64,000 nucleotides of DNA from Opitutales bacterium (GTDB lineage: Bacteria > Verrucomicrobiota > Verrucomicrobiia > Opitutales > Seribacteraceae), in NCBI GenBank assembly GCA_028101545.1, contig JAOHKZ010000004.1:29313-93312 (forward strand), in the 5' to 3' direction. Positions 42,152-51,290 of the stretch are shown piece by piece. The position numbers and the translations under genes are program-made. The stretch's first letter is position 1. The number at the start of each line of letters is the position of its first letter. The notes under the pieces were generated by a model. It saw only the letters and a program-made list of their open reading frames with translations, made no database searches and was not told the origin of the DNA.

Positions 42152-42378
42152 ACGGGAATTCTTACAGACACACTGTATGAAACTGGAGTGGGCTTACCCG
42201 ATAATGATCGATCCGAATTGTATAAGTTGACTTCTGCGATGGCAATGAGGACTGCTGAAAATCGCCGGGGCTTACTGTTATCGAACAACTTAACTCATTG
42301 GCACTGGAAGAGAAGGTTTTAGCAGGACTCAAAGACGACGCGATTTCTCCTTATGATGGATGGAGCGTTGGAAAATGA
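42152..42378 (+). pseudogene. Decayed fragment of a protein-coding gene
   Basis: The 420-bp space 41997-42416 has no intact gene, but one plus-strand frame reads TGILTDTLYETGVGLPDNDR and continues as SELYKLTSAMAMRTAENRRG up to about 42270. There the frame must move by one base, at a GGGG run, to continue as VIEQLNSLALEEKVLAGLKD and SPYDGWSVGK to the stop TGA at 42376-42378. No start codon or upstream domain is left. This looks like the C-terminal remnant of a gene with a one-base deletion and a lost front. The family is not recognised. Confidence 0.5.
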
Positions 42379-42416
42379 TTGCTTTTGAGATCCTAAATTC
42401 AAATTAATTTAGCCTT

Positions 42417-43955
42417 ATGAAATATAAGGGAATTAGAAATTGTTTATTATTGGTTTTGTCTTTGCCCCTGCTTGGAAAAGTTGTCGAGAAACCTAACATT
42501 CTTCTAATTCTTGCGGATGATTTGGGATATGGTGATGTCCAGTGCTACAATCCAGAATCGAAGGTTCCCACACCTCACTGTAACCGTTTGGCTAGGCAAG
42601 GGATGCTTTTTACCGATGCTCACAGCCCATCCACCGTATGCACTCCCACACGTTACAGTATTCTGACGGGTAGAATGGCTTTTCGGCTTAATTATAAAGG
42701 TGTATTTACGGGAGTTGGTGGACCCTGTTTAATTACCCCAGAGCGGTTGACTTTGCCTGGCATGCTTCGTGAAAAGGGATATGAGACCGCCATGTTTGGA
42801 AAATGGCATATCGGCATAAGCGCATACGACAAGGACGGAAATCCGATTCATCAGAATGGACTGGATGCGGTTAAACGGATTGATTATGCACGTAGTTTGA
42901 AAGGTGGACCATTGAACCGCGGATTTGATCACTTTTTTGGAACCGTATCCTGTCCAACCACCGATTGGCTTTATGCTTATGTTGATGGTGATCGAATTCC
43001 AGTTCCTCCTACACAGATTATTGACCGGCAACCCTTACCAAAACACCCTTATTCCCGGGATAATCGTCCAGGAATGATTGCTCCGGACTTCGATGTTGAG
43101 GAAGTAGACATGGTATTTCTCGAAAAAAGCCTGAAATTTCTTGATCAGCATAAAATTCAAAAACCAAATAAGCCCTTCTTTCTTTTTCATTCTCTGCAGG
43201 CGGTACATTTACCTTCTTTTCCGGGTAAAGATTTTAAAGGCAAGACAGAGGCTGGTCCACATGGGGACTTTATTTTTCAGTTTGATCATGTGGTGGGTGC
43301 TTTGCTGAACAAATTGGATGAATTGAAGATTGCTGAAGATACTCTTGTAATTGTAACGAGTGACAACGGCCCGGAAGTACCCACCGTAATTAATATGAGG
43401 AAGACTCATAAGCATGATGCTGCCCATCCTTGGAGAGGTGTGAAGCGTGATAATTGGGAAGGCGGACACCGGGTCCCATTTTTGGTGCGTTGGCCTAAAC
43501 GGGTAAAGCGAGGTGTCGTCTCGGATCAAATCATTTGCCAAACTGATTTAATGGCGACCTGTGCAAATCTTGTAGGCTATGATCTTGGCAATAATCAAGC
43601 TGAAGATAGCTTTGATATTTCTCCCATTCTCCTGAAGCACATGGAGAAACCGATCCGACCCTATGTTTTACACCAAACCATCAGCCTGTCTCTTGCAATC
43701 CGTAGGGGAGATTGGAAATATCTTGATCACAAAGGATCCGGGGGGAATAATTATAGTCGTGAGGGCGAGTGGGGTTTAAAACAATATGCCCTTCCCGAGA
43801 AAGCCCTGGGTGCCCCGGGCCAACTGTACAATTTAAAAAATGATCCGGGTGAAACCACGAATCTTTTCTTCAAGCATGCAAATATCCGTAAAGAATTAAA
43901 AGATAAACTTGATCAGTTAGTAAGGTCTGGGAGGAGTGCCCCGAGACGAGACTAA
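42417..43955 (+). CDS. Formylglycine-dependent sulfatase (arylsulfatase family)
   Basis: A 512-residue type I sulfatase with a short N-terminal signal. NILLILADDLGYGDVQCY carries the metal-binding Asp pair; the formylglycine motif is CTPTR at 75-79 followed by YSILTGR; KWHIG and TSDNGPE hold further active-site Lys/His and Asp/Asn residues. The long insert FDHFFGTVSCPTTDWLYAYVDG is typical of the arylsulfatase A-like S1 family. It needs Cys75 oxidised by a maturase not found in this window. It stands alone and is convergent (6 bp) with a SulP sulfate-type transporter. Confidence 0.9.
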   Translation: MKYKGIRNCLLLVLSLPLLGKVVEKPNILLILADDLGYGDVQCYNPESKVPTPHCNRLARQGMLFTDAHSPSTVCTPTRYSILTGRMAFRLNYKGVFTGVGGPCLITPERLTLPGMLREKGYETAMFGKWHIGISAYDKDGNPIHQNGLDAVKRIDYARSLKGGPLNRGFDHFFGTVSCPTTDWLYAYVDGDRIPVPPTQIIDRQPLPKHPYSRDNRPGMIAPDFDVEEVDMVFLEKSLKFLDQHKIQKPNKPFFLFHSLQAVHLPSFPGKDFKGKTEAGPHGDFIFQFDHVVGALLNKLDELKIAEDTLVIVTSDNGPEVPTVINMRKTHKHDAAHPWRGVKRDNWEGGHRVPFLVRWPKRVKRGVVSDQIICQTDLMATCANLVGYDLGNNQAEDSFDISPILLKHMEKPIRPYVLHQTISLSLAIRRGDWKYLDHKGSGGNNYSREGEWGLKQYALPEKALGAPGQLYNLKNDPGETTNLFFKHANIRKELKDKLDQLVRSGRSAPRRD

Positions 43956-43961
43956 AGAAAA

Positions 43962-45566
43962 TCAGCGGGAAGAAGGTATTCGGTCTGATTTAATAAGGTT
44001 TGCAACATGATAGCTGGGATCATCCGGCAGAACAATAATATCCACCATGCTACCCGCTTTCTTCAGCAAATTTTGGCAGTTACTGCTTATATGTTGTAAT
44101 TTTACTGTTTTTCCAACCGCCTGATAACGGGCACCCAGTTTATGAATTGCTTCCAGGCCGGAATGATCCCAAACCCGGGAGTCCATCATGTCGACAACTA
44201 CCTCGTCGGGGTCTTCAGCCGGATTAAAACCCTGATTGAAATCTGTGATTGAACCGAAAAATAAAGGGCCATGTAAGAAATATACCTTTGTTCCATCCTT
44301 ACGAATTTCATCTGCTCTGTGGATATGTTGAGCCGATTTCCAGGCAAACCCAAGTGCGGAAACGATTACTCCGCTAACCACCGCAAGGGCAAGGTTATGT
44401 GTGATAACTGTAATGCCTGAAACCAGAATAATTACAAATGCATCCGTTTTTGGAATTTTTCTGAGTATACGAAGACTCGACCATTCAAAGGTGCCAATCA
44501 CGACCATAAACATGACTCCGGTAAGAGCCGCTAGTGGAATTTTTTCGATAAGAGAACTGGCAAAAAGAATGAAGCATAACAAAAAAGTCCCAGCTGCTAT
44601 TCCGGATAAGCGTCCGCGACCACCGGATCGAATGTTGATAATACTTTGTCCAATCATCGCGCATCCACCCATTCCGCCAAAGAAACCAGTGATTACATTG
44701 GCTGCACCTTGTCCAAGACACTCTCGGGTACTGTTACCCCGGGTTTCAGTTAATTCGTCAATTAGAGTCAGGGTCATGAGGGATTCAATCAGTCCGACAG
44801 CGGCAAGAATGAAAGCAAATGGAGCAATAAATTGCAGGGTGTCCCAATTGAAGGGTATAGTGAAAGAGACCAAGCTAGGGAGTTCCCCACCAATAGATGC
44901 CATATCCTGAACTACTAGGGTATCTAGGTTTAAGCCAATTACGAGACAGCTTATGGAAACAATCGCTACTAAAGATGATGGAATTTGTGTAGTGAGTTTG
45001 GGTAGGAAATGAATAATCCCCATGGTTAAGGCAACTAGGCCGAGCATGAGATACATGTCATTTCCAACCAGCCAACTCGATCCTGGGGTGGTAGGACTTT
45101 CGGTAAACATCGGAAACTGGGCTTCAAAAATAACAATGGCTAATCCGTTAACAAATCCGAACATAACGGGTTGCGGAATTAAACGTACGAAACGTCCCAG
45201 TTTTAATACTCCACATCCAACTTGGATAATTCCCATTAAAATGACCGTGGCGAAAAGATACTGGGTTCCCATATCCGGCCCCAGTCCCAGAGCTTCCCCT
45301 CTCTCATTCCCGAGGATGACCAGGGAAACCATGATCACTGCAAGTGCTCCGGTAGCCCCTGAAATCATCCCTGGCCTTCCACCCAGAACTGCGGTGGCCA
45401 GGCAAATGATAAATGCAGCGTACAAACCAATGATGGGTGTTACTCCAGCAATAATCGCAAATGCAACCGCTTCAGGTACCAGTGCCAGTGCAACGGTTAA
45501 GCCGGATAGGACATCGTCCTTTGTTTGTATTCGGTTGCCGAATTTTCGATAAATTAATTTGAACAC
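43962..45566 (-). CDS. SulP family inorganic anion transporter with STAS domain
   Basis: A 534-residue membrane protein. The transport domain (about residues 15-400) has SGLTVALALVPEAVAFAIIAG and GFVNGLAIVIFEAQ, typical of SulP bacterial members (SLC26 relatives), with about 12-14 membrane segments. A C-terminal STAS domain follows (about 430-525; EVVVDMMDSRVWDHSGLEAI). The start is GTG at 45566. Substrate may be sulfate or bicarbonate; the convergent sulfatase makes sulfate attractive, but SulP specificity cannot be read from sequence. The 285 bp upstream (45567-45851) hold no convincing gene. Confidence 0.92.
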   Translation of the reverse strand: MFKLIYRKFGNRIQTKDDVLSGLTVALALVPEAVAFAIIAGVTPIIGLYAAFIICLATAVLGGRPGMISGATGALAVIMVSLVILGNERGEALGLGPDMGTQYLFATVILMGIIQVGCGVLKLGRFVRLIPQPVMFGFVNGLAIVIFEAQFPMFTESPTTPGSSWLVGNDMYLMLGLVALTMGIIHFLPKLTTQIPSSLVAIVSISCLVIGLNLDTLVVQDMASIGGELPSLVSFTIPFNWDTLQFIAPFAFILAAVGLIESLMTLTLIDELTETRGNSTRECLGQGAANVITGFFGGMGGCAMIGQSIINIRSGGRGRLSGIAAGTFLLCFILFASSLIEKIPLAALTGVMFMVVIGTFEWSSLRILRKIPKTDAFVIILVSGITVITHNLALAVVSGVIVSALGFAWKSAQHIHRADEIRKDGTKVYFLHGPLFFGSITDFNQGFNPAEDPDEVVVDMMDSRVWDHSGLEAIHKLGARYQAVGKTVKLQHISSNCQNLLKKAGSMVDIIVLPDDPSYHVANLIKSDRIPSSR

Positions 45567-45851
45567 GATGAAGGTGGGTTAAATGAAAAGAGAATTAAAA
45601 ATGAATAAGCATTGGCTCTTGATAAAACCTTTTGAGGGAATTCAAATCGTAAAGATTTCCCGTTTTTTGATTACCACCACGCCAAAGATGCAAAAAATGC
45701 ACACAAAGGAAAGTTTTATAAATGAATTCACAAAAAGGGACAAGGAGATCTTTGACGAAGTTTTTTAATTTATTCCTTTAAGGCTGCTTAGGTTCGTGGA
45801 TTACAGATTTTCCGTTCGACATTCACAGTATCATCTTCACCTTGATATTTT

Positions 45852-46715
45852 ATGATTTCTTCCATCATCACTCATCCAGGAGGTGCTCATAAAGACGACT
45901 TCCTTGCCTGTGCAGTCCTGTTGTCCCAACACGAGGTTTCGATCTTTCGCCGCGAGCCATCGGAGTCGGATCTTTCAGATTCGAATATTGCCGTGCTTGA
46001 TGTCGGTGGAGAGCATAATCCTGAAAAGCTGGTTTTCGACCACCATCAATTTCCGCGTGACCATGTGCCCACTTGTGCATTGTCCCTCGTTCTTCAATAC
46101 CTTGGGATTTATGAGGATGCGCGTGAATTTTGCCCATGGCTTGAAGTTGCGGAATGGTTTGATTGCCGGGGCCCGAAGGACACTTCTGAGTGGCTAGATG
46201 TAGATCGTGAAACCTTGGCAAAATTAAATTCCCCCCTTGATATTACATTGCTCAGGAGTTTTGCCGCTAAGTCTGAACATCATCCCAAGGAACCGGTTTG
46301 GGAGGTCATGAGAATGATTGGTATAGACCTTGTTGAGTTCCTCACTAACCTTCGTTCCAAGTTAAACAAAGTTTCACAATTTACTGAAGTCTGGGATTTG
46401 AAGAAAGAAAAGGACGAGTTTAAAATTCTATTCCTGCCCCGAGTGGATTCACTTCCGGAAGATGCATCCGATGTGTTGGGTTATCAGGTAAGGTCTCTTG
46501 GGTTAGAGGAGGAGATTATTGCGATTATTTCCCCAGATAGCCGCGGAAAGGGATATGGAATGAGGCGTTATAATGATGATGAACGGATTGATTTTAGCAG
46601 GGTGGAAAGGGAAGAGGATGTTCATTTTGCTCATGCCCGTGGGTTTATCGCCAAGACTTCGGCGATTGATAAGCAACGTTTGCAAGAGATGCTGATTCAA
46701 TCTTATCAAGCCTAG
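45852..46715 (+). CDS. MYG1 family protein (UPF0160)
   Basis: A 287-residue protein of the MYG1 family, which belongs to the DHH-like metal-dependent hydrolases. Motifs: THPGGAHKDDFLACAVL (residues 7-23), IAVLDVGGEHNPEKLVFDHHQ with the DHH-like pair, and the C-terminal HARGFIAKTSAIDK. Eukaryotic MYG1 is reported as a 3'-5' RNA exonuclease linking nucleus and mitochondria; bacterial members are little studied. A spaced His and Asp set for metal binding is present, so activity is plausible. It is 21 bp upstream of a secreted protein gene in the same direction. Confidence 0.85.
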   Translation: MISSIITHPGGAHKDDFLACAVLLSQHEVSIFRREPSESDLSDSNIAVLDVGGEHNPEKLVFDHHQFPRDHVPTCALSLVLQYLGIYEDAREFCPWLEVAEWFDCRGPKDTSEWLDVDRETLAKLNSPLDITLLRSFAAKSEHHPKEPVWEVMRMIGIDLVEFLTNLRSKLNKVSQFTEVWDLKKEKDEFKILFLPRVDSLPEDASDVLGYQVRSLGLEEEIIAIISPDSRGKGYGMRRYNDDERIDFSRVEREEDVHFAHARGFIAKTSAIDKQRLQEMLIQSYQA

Positions 46716-46736
46716 GCTGGTAACATTATTTTTAGT

Positions 46737-47966
46737 ATGAGTTCCTCGGTATTCTTCTTAATTCTGCTTTTTTCTTTGGAAGCATATTCTTTGTTTTCAC
46801 AGCAGAAAATTTCCACGTTTAAGAAAAGGGAATTTATTCGTGCACCACAGGTATCATGGCATAAATCATACAATGGAAGCGGAGAAGAAAGTCACCCTCA
46901 CTATGTTATTCAAACCAGTGATCTAGGTTTTTTAATGGTTGGTGAAACTGGTTCTGTGGAAGATCGAAATGCAAAAATTTTTTTGGTCAAAACGGATCAA
47001 CGGGGAAAACTTATTTGGAAAAAAGAATTTGGGAAAAGGGGGCACAACCTCGGTAACTGTGTTTTGGAAACAAGAGATGGACATTATCTGGTCGCCGGAA
47101 GTTTGAACATGGATGCAGCATTAATTAAGGTGGATCCAAGATCAGGAAATACAATTTGGACCCGGACATGGAATCTCGGCAGGGAAGATGCATTCGAGGG
47201 GGTATCACAGGCTGCAAATGGAGATATTTGGGCAACGGGATACCGGGATGGATTAGCCGAGGGGACATTTCTGAATTGGGGAAAGGGAATAGTAATTAAA
47301 ACAAATTCAGGCGGGAAAGAAGAATGGAAAAAGGATTTATCGGCATACACATCATCGGGTTACCGGATTAAACAATCGGGTGGTCATTTTCTTTTGGCCT
47401 GTCATCCCAAAGATGAAGAGTCAGCTGATTATAATCTATTACAAATTGACCAGGCTGGAAAGATTAACTGGGCTAAAACTTACCATACAATTTACTGGGG
47501 CTTTGATACAGGACTTGATCAGGAAATTCTACTTGCCGGCCATACCCGCAAAAGCAACCTGAGTAAGAATTGGGATGTTGAGCTCACCTCCCTTAATCGA
47601 AATGGCGAAGTACTATGGACCCGATTTTTTGGTCAACCTCGGGGTTATGATGGTAAGTGGATTCATGATGAAGTATGGGGAGTCCGTTCAACTCCGGATG
47701 GTGGATGGTTAGCCGTTGCGGGTACCGGAGATGAAACTAATCGGTATGAAAAAAAAGGACATATTTCCGGCCCATCCGGTCAATGGAAGGTTTATTTAAT
47801 CAAGGTGGATCGTAGTGGCACTTTAGAATGCGAGGGTGTTTATGGATCGAACGAATCAGACTGGGCAGGAGAGGATCTCTGTATAACTGCAGATGGAGGA
47901 GCTTTGGTTGCAAATGATTGCGGTGCTTTCGGCTTCACTAAGATTGCCCCCCTGGTTAAAAAATAA
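46737..47966 (+). CDS. Secreted beta-propeller-like repeat protein
   Basis: A 409-residue protein with a signal peptide (SSSVFFLILLFSLEAYSLFS). Repeated blades of the form 'D-x-G-F-L-x-x-G ... IFLVKTDQRGKLIWKKEFG' occur through the chain (GHYLVAGSLNMDAALIKVDP, GDIWATGYRDG, GWLAVAGTGDETN). These resemble PQQ-like or delta-60-like propeller repeats. No catalytic residues are recognised. Likely extracytoplasmic or surface-exposed; function unknown. Confidence 0.78.
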   Translation: MSSSVFFLILLFSLEAYSLFSQQKISTFKKREFIRAPQVSWHKSYNGSGEESHPHYVIQTSDLGFLMVGETGSVEDRNAKIFLVKTDQRGKLIWKKEFGKRGHNLGNCVLETRDGHYLVAGSLNMDAALIKVDPRSGNTIWTRTWNLGREDAFEGVSQAANGDIWATGYRDGLAEGTFLNWGKGIVIKTNSGGKEEWKKDLSAYTSSGYRIKQSGGHFLLACHPKDEESADYNLLQIDQAGKINWAKTYHTIYWGFDTGLDQEILLAGHTRKSNLSKNWDVELTSLNRNGEVLWTRFFGQPRGYDGKWIHDEVWGVRSTPDGGWLAVAGTGDETNRYEKKGHISGPSGQWKVYLIKVDRSGTLECEGVYGSNESDWAGEDLCITADGGALVANDCGAFGFTKIAPLVKK

Positions 47967-48057
47967 AAATAAAAACGGCTCCCTCTTTGAATATCAACTT
48001 GCGTAAGAAAATATTTTCGCTGACATTCACATTATTAATTTATCAAAATTTCGACTT

Positions 48058-49233
48058 ATGAAAAATCTTCTCCTCCTTTCCCTTCTTTTTCCAGTGGTAT
48101 TATTCGGAGCCCTGCGTTTCGATGTTCAATTACTTCATAAAGATAATATTGAATCCTGTGCCGTGGGTGACTTGGACCAGGATGGTGACTTGGATATTGT
48201 TGCAGGCGAACGTTATTATCTGAACCCCGATTGGGACCCTATTAAATTCCGAAGCATAGAACCGTTTGGAAAGGATTATATGCAGGATAATGGAGATTAT
48301 CTATACGATGTTGATGGGGATGGGGATCTAGATGTGATTGCCGGTCAGTTTACACTCTCCTCGGTTCTTTGGTTTGAAAACCCCGGGGAAGAGGAACTGA
48401 TAACAGAAGACGCTTGGCTCAAGCATGAATTGGTGGAAACAGGGTATAAACATAATGAGATGATTTTCTTTAGGGATATGGATGGAGATAAGATCCCGGA
48501 ATATGTGGCCAATAGTTGGAATGCCAAAAACCCTATGCTTATTTGGAAATTCAAGGGTAAAAAAGGATCTCAAGGTATGAGTAAGCATGTGGTTTCTGAA
48601 TCTGGAAACGGACACGGCCAGGGCTTCGGGGATATCAATGGAGATGGGCATGAGGATATTGTCTTTATGCAGGGTTGGTATGAAAGGCCTGCCAAAAATG
48701 CACTTGGGCAACCTTGGAAATGGCACAAAGATTTTACTCTCCCCCATGCAAGCTGTCCCATCCTCGTTAAGGATTTAAACGGGGATGGAAGGAATGATCT
48801 GATCTGGGGGGATGGTCATAATTATGGGCTTTACTGGCACGAACAATTGGAGCCTAGGCAGGATGGCACCACAGTTTGGAAACACCACTTGATTGACAAG
48901 AAAATCAGTCAGTTACACGCGATGGCTTGGAGTGATTTAAATAATGACGGACAGCCCGAAATCATAACCGGTAAGCGTTATTATGCACATAGCGGACGAG
49001 ATCGTGGAGCGGAGGATGAGATTGAGATCGCAAGTTTTCAGCCCAAACGGGAGATTGATGGAACGGTGTCTTTTAAGAAAGAAATTATTCATACCGGTCA
49101 GGCGGGTACTGGTCTTTATATACAAGTAGCTGACTTAAACGGTGATGACCTTAAGGACATTGTGGTTCCGGGAAAATCCGGTACGCATATTTTGTGGAAT
49201 AAGGGAGCGGCGAGACAGAAACCTAAGAAGTAG
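48058..49233 (+). CDS. Secreted FG-GAP/VCBS repeat protein
   Basis: A 391-residue protein with a signal peptide (MKNLLLLSLLFPVVLFGA). At least six FG-GAP-type repeats with Ca-binding DxDxDG cores are visible: DLDQDGDLDIVAGERYY, DVDGDGDLDVIAGQF, DINGDGHEDIVFM, DLNGDGRNDLIWGD, DLNNDGQPEIITGKRYY and DLNGDDLKDIVVPG. They should form a beta-propeller stabilised by calcium. Such proteins are abundant in Verrucomicrobia and Planctomycetes, usually of unknown role. Its end overlaps the convergent ABC-F gene by 11 bp. Confidence 0.88.
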   Translation: MKNLLLLSLLFPVVLFGALRFDVQLLHKDNIESCAVGDLDQDGDLDIVAGERYYLNPDWDPIKFRSIEPFGKDYMQDNGDYLYDVDGDGDLDVIAGQFTLSSVLWFENPGEEELITEDAWLKHELVETGYKHNEMIFFRDMDGDKIPEYVANSWNAKNPMLIWKFKGKKGSQGMSKHVVSESGNGHGQGFGDINGDGHEDIVFMQGWYERPAKNALGQPWKWHKDFTLPHASCPILVKDLNGDGRNDLIWGDGHNYGLYWHEQLEPRQDGTTVWKHHLIDKKISQLHAMAWSDLNNDGQPEIITGKRYYAHSGRDRGAEDEIEIASFQPKREIDGTVSFKKEIIHTGQAGTGLYIQVADLNGDDLKDIVVPGKSGTHILWNKGAARQKPKK

Positions 49234-51172
49234 CCTTGGTCTGCAGGTTGCTTAATTTATCCGCTTCAATTTCCCACTCGTAATTTCTTTCCTTTAATCT
49301 CCGGGCAATCCGGGATGCCTGTTCGTTAAGTGATTTTCCTTTTTCCGGATCGTTGTACGATTCCGGACTGGCCAGTTGTTCATTAAGTTCAGACTGTTCT
49401 TCTTCAAGGGAGAGAATTTCTTTCTCCAGTCTGCTTATCGTCTGCTCGATTTTTTTTCTTTCCTGAGAGGCTTTCTTATGAGCCTCCGCTTTGTGCCTCC
49501 TTTTTTCTTTGGCACTCATAACCTTAGCTTTTCCAGAATCAATTGTAAGATCGCTTGGCCGTGCATCCCGTAAACCTTCCACCAATCCACCTTTGGCGGA
49601 AGCTGAGCCAGATTTCCATAAATAATAATCGTAATCGCCGGCAAAATTAGTGGTTTTCCCCGCCTCAATCCGAATGGTTCTTTTCGCGAGTGCACGAATA
49701 AAGTGGAGATCGTGGCTGACAAAAATCAAGGTTCCCGAATAATCCTTTAGTGCCTGAATGACCGCATCTATGCTCGGCATATCAAGGTGGGTGGTAGGTT
49801 CGTCCAAAAGCATGAGGTTGGGCGGGGAGAGCAATAGTTTAACCAGAGCAAGACGGCTTTTTTCTCCTCCGCTTAAAACCTTAACCTTTTTAAAAACATC
49901 ATCTCCGCGAAAAAGAAAAGTTCCAAGCATCCCGCGGACATCCTGGGTATGAACTTGGGTTTTAACTTTTTGCATGGCTTCATCCAGTACAGTGTTTTCC
50001 AGGTTGAGCAGATCAACCCGTTGTTGTGAAAAATATCCCACGCTTACCTGATGCCCAAGTTCCCTTTTTCCACTTTCGATCGGAACAAGTTCAGCCAGAA
50101 TTTTGAGCAGGGTGGATTTTCCCGCACCGTTCGGACCGACCAAGACAATCCGTTCTGTTTTTTCGACCTCCAGGCTTAGGCTTTCATAGACTAGATGATC
50201 TCCGTAGGCCTGTTTGACTCCGGCTAGGGTGGCCACCCGTTGACCGCTCCTTTCTGGCTGGGGGAATCGAAAGGACAGGGTTTCCGCCTCAGTTTCGGGA
50301 GCAGGAATCCGTTCCATTTTTTCAAGCAATTTAATGCGTGCCTGAGCTTGGGACGCTTTGGATGCTTTGGCCCGAAATCGTCTTATGAAATCTTCGTGGT
50401 GGGCGATCTCCCGTTGTTGGTTTCGGTAAGCGGCAAGATGCTGGGCTTCCCGTTCAGCTTTTTGGGAAAGATATCGATCGTAGTTCCCCTGGTATCTGTG
50501 TAGTCGACCATGCCCAATTTCTAAAATACCGTCGCAAATACCGTTAAGAAATGCCCGGTCATGGGATATAGTCAGGATGGCACCGGGATACCTTTTGAGC
50601 TCATTTTGAAACCAGCCTAAGGTTTCAAGATCGAGGTGGTTCGTCGGTTCGTCGAGCATTAAAAGATCGGGTTCCATTACAAGGAGGCGGGCGAGGTGAG
50701 CTCGCATAATCCAACCACCACTCAGGGTTCGTGCAGTTTTATTGTGATCACTTTGTTGGAAGGCGAGTCCAGACAGGATTTTTTTTGCCCGGGCCTCGAG
50801 AGTGAAACCTTCATGCTCTGCAAATTCTTCCAAGGCTTCAATTCGGACGGGGTCATCCGCATCGGGGTGGAGGCGTAAAGTTTTCTGGATTTCGGAAAGT
50901 TCAGGTGACACTGCAGTCGCTAATTCCAGCACGGTCTCATCTGCAGTGGGTGCACTTTCCTGTGGAAGAAACCCAATAGATTTACCTCTTTCCAGTTCGA
51001 CTTTTCCATTGTCCGCTTCCAGTTCGCCCAGAATAATCGAAAACAAGGTAGTTTTACCTGCTCCGTTTGGGCCGACTAATCCGAGTTTTTCTCCCCGAAG
51101 TAGGCGAAGGGAGACTTCCGAAAAAAGGGTTTTCGGTCCATAGGCTTTGCTCAGGTTGGAAAGGATAATCAT
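49223..51172 (-). CDS. ABC-F family ATP-binding protein
   Basis: A 649-residue soluble twin-ATPase. The ATG at 51172 gives MIILSNLSKAYGPKTLFSEV, the usual family start; an upstream in-frame ATG at 51241 only adds an unlikely extension. Both halves have Walker A GPNGAGKTT/GPNGAGKST, signatures LSGGWIMR and LSGGEKSR, and Walker B MLDEPTNHLD/LLDEPTTHLD. The linker between halves and a C-terminal coiled coil (IEQTISRLEKEILSLEEEQS) resemble the Uup/YheS/EttA group, ribosome-associated translation factors. No membrane part, so it is not a transporter. The subgroup is not assigned. Confidence 0.92.
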   Translation of the reverse strand: MIILSNLSKAYGPKTLFSEVSLRLLRGEKLGLVGPNGAGKTTLFSIILGELEADNGKVELERGKSIGFLPQESAPTADETVLELATAVSPELSEIQKTLRLHPDADDPVRIEALEEFAEHEGFTLEARAKKILSGLAFQQSDHNKTARTLSGGWIMRAHLARLLVMEPDLLMLDEPTNHLDLETLGWFQNELKRYPGAILTISHDRAFLNGICDGILEIGHGRLHRYQGNYDRYLSQKAEREAQHLAAYRNQQREIAHHEDFIRRFRAKASKASQAQARIKLLEKMERIPAPETEAETLSFRFPQPERSGQRVATLAGVKQAYGDHLVYESLSLEVEKTERIVLVGPNGAGKSTLLKILAELVPIESGKRELGHQVSVGYFSQQRVDLLNLENTVLDEAMQKVKTQVHTQDVRGMLGTFLFRGDDVFKKVKVLSGGEKSRLALVKLLLSPPNLMLLDEPTTHLDMPSIDAVIQALKDYSGTLIFVSHDLHFIRALAKRTIRIEAGKTTNFAGDYDYYLWKSGSASAKGGLVEGLRDARPSDLTIDSGKAKVMSAKEKRRHKAEAHKKASQERKKIEQTISRLEKEILSLEEEQSELNEQLASPESYNDPEKGKSLNEQASRIARRLKERNYEWEIEADKLSNLQTKATS

Positions 51173-51290
51173 GTTGGAGAGAGACAGATTCCTTAATCCA
51201 CGACTTTTGGCAAAGGAATAAATTATAATTTTATAAAACAACCAATAATTATTATTGATTTGAATTTAAAAAAATAGATATTCAGACTTC

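Noticed and set aside
42106-42288. Minus-strand 60-codon frame in the 420-bp gap
   Set aside because: The plus strand of the same stretch gives a more protein-like remnant; no start signal or motif on the minus strand.
44401-44910. Long plus-strand open frame of 169 codons
   Set aside because: It lies fully antisense to the SulP transporter gene, whose frame has clear membrane and STAS motifs; the antisense product is Pro/Ile-rich without motifs.
45583-45768. Possible 61-residue protein in the SulP upstream gap
   Set aside because: A purine-rich GGTGGG before the ATG is weakly suggestive, but the product has no signal, domain or repeat and the region is the expected promoter space of neighbouring genes.
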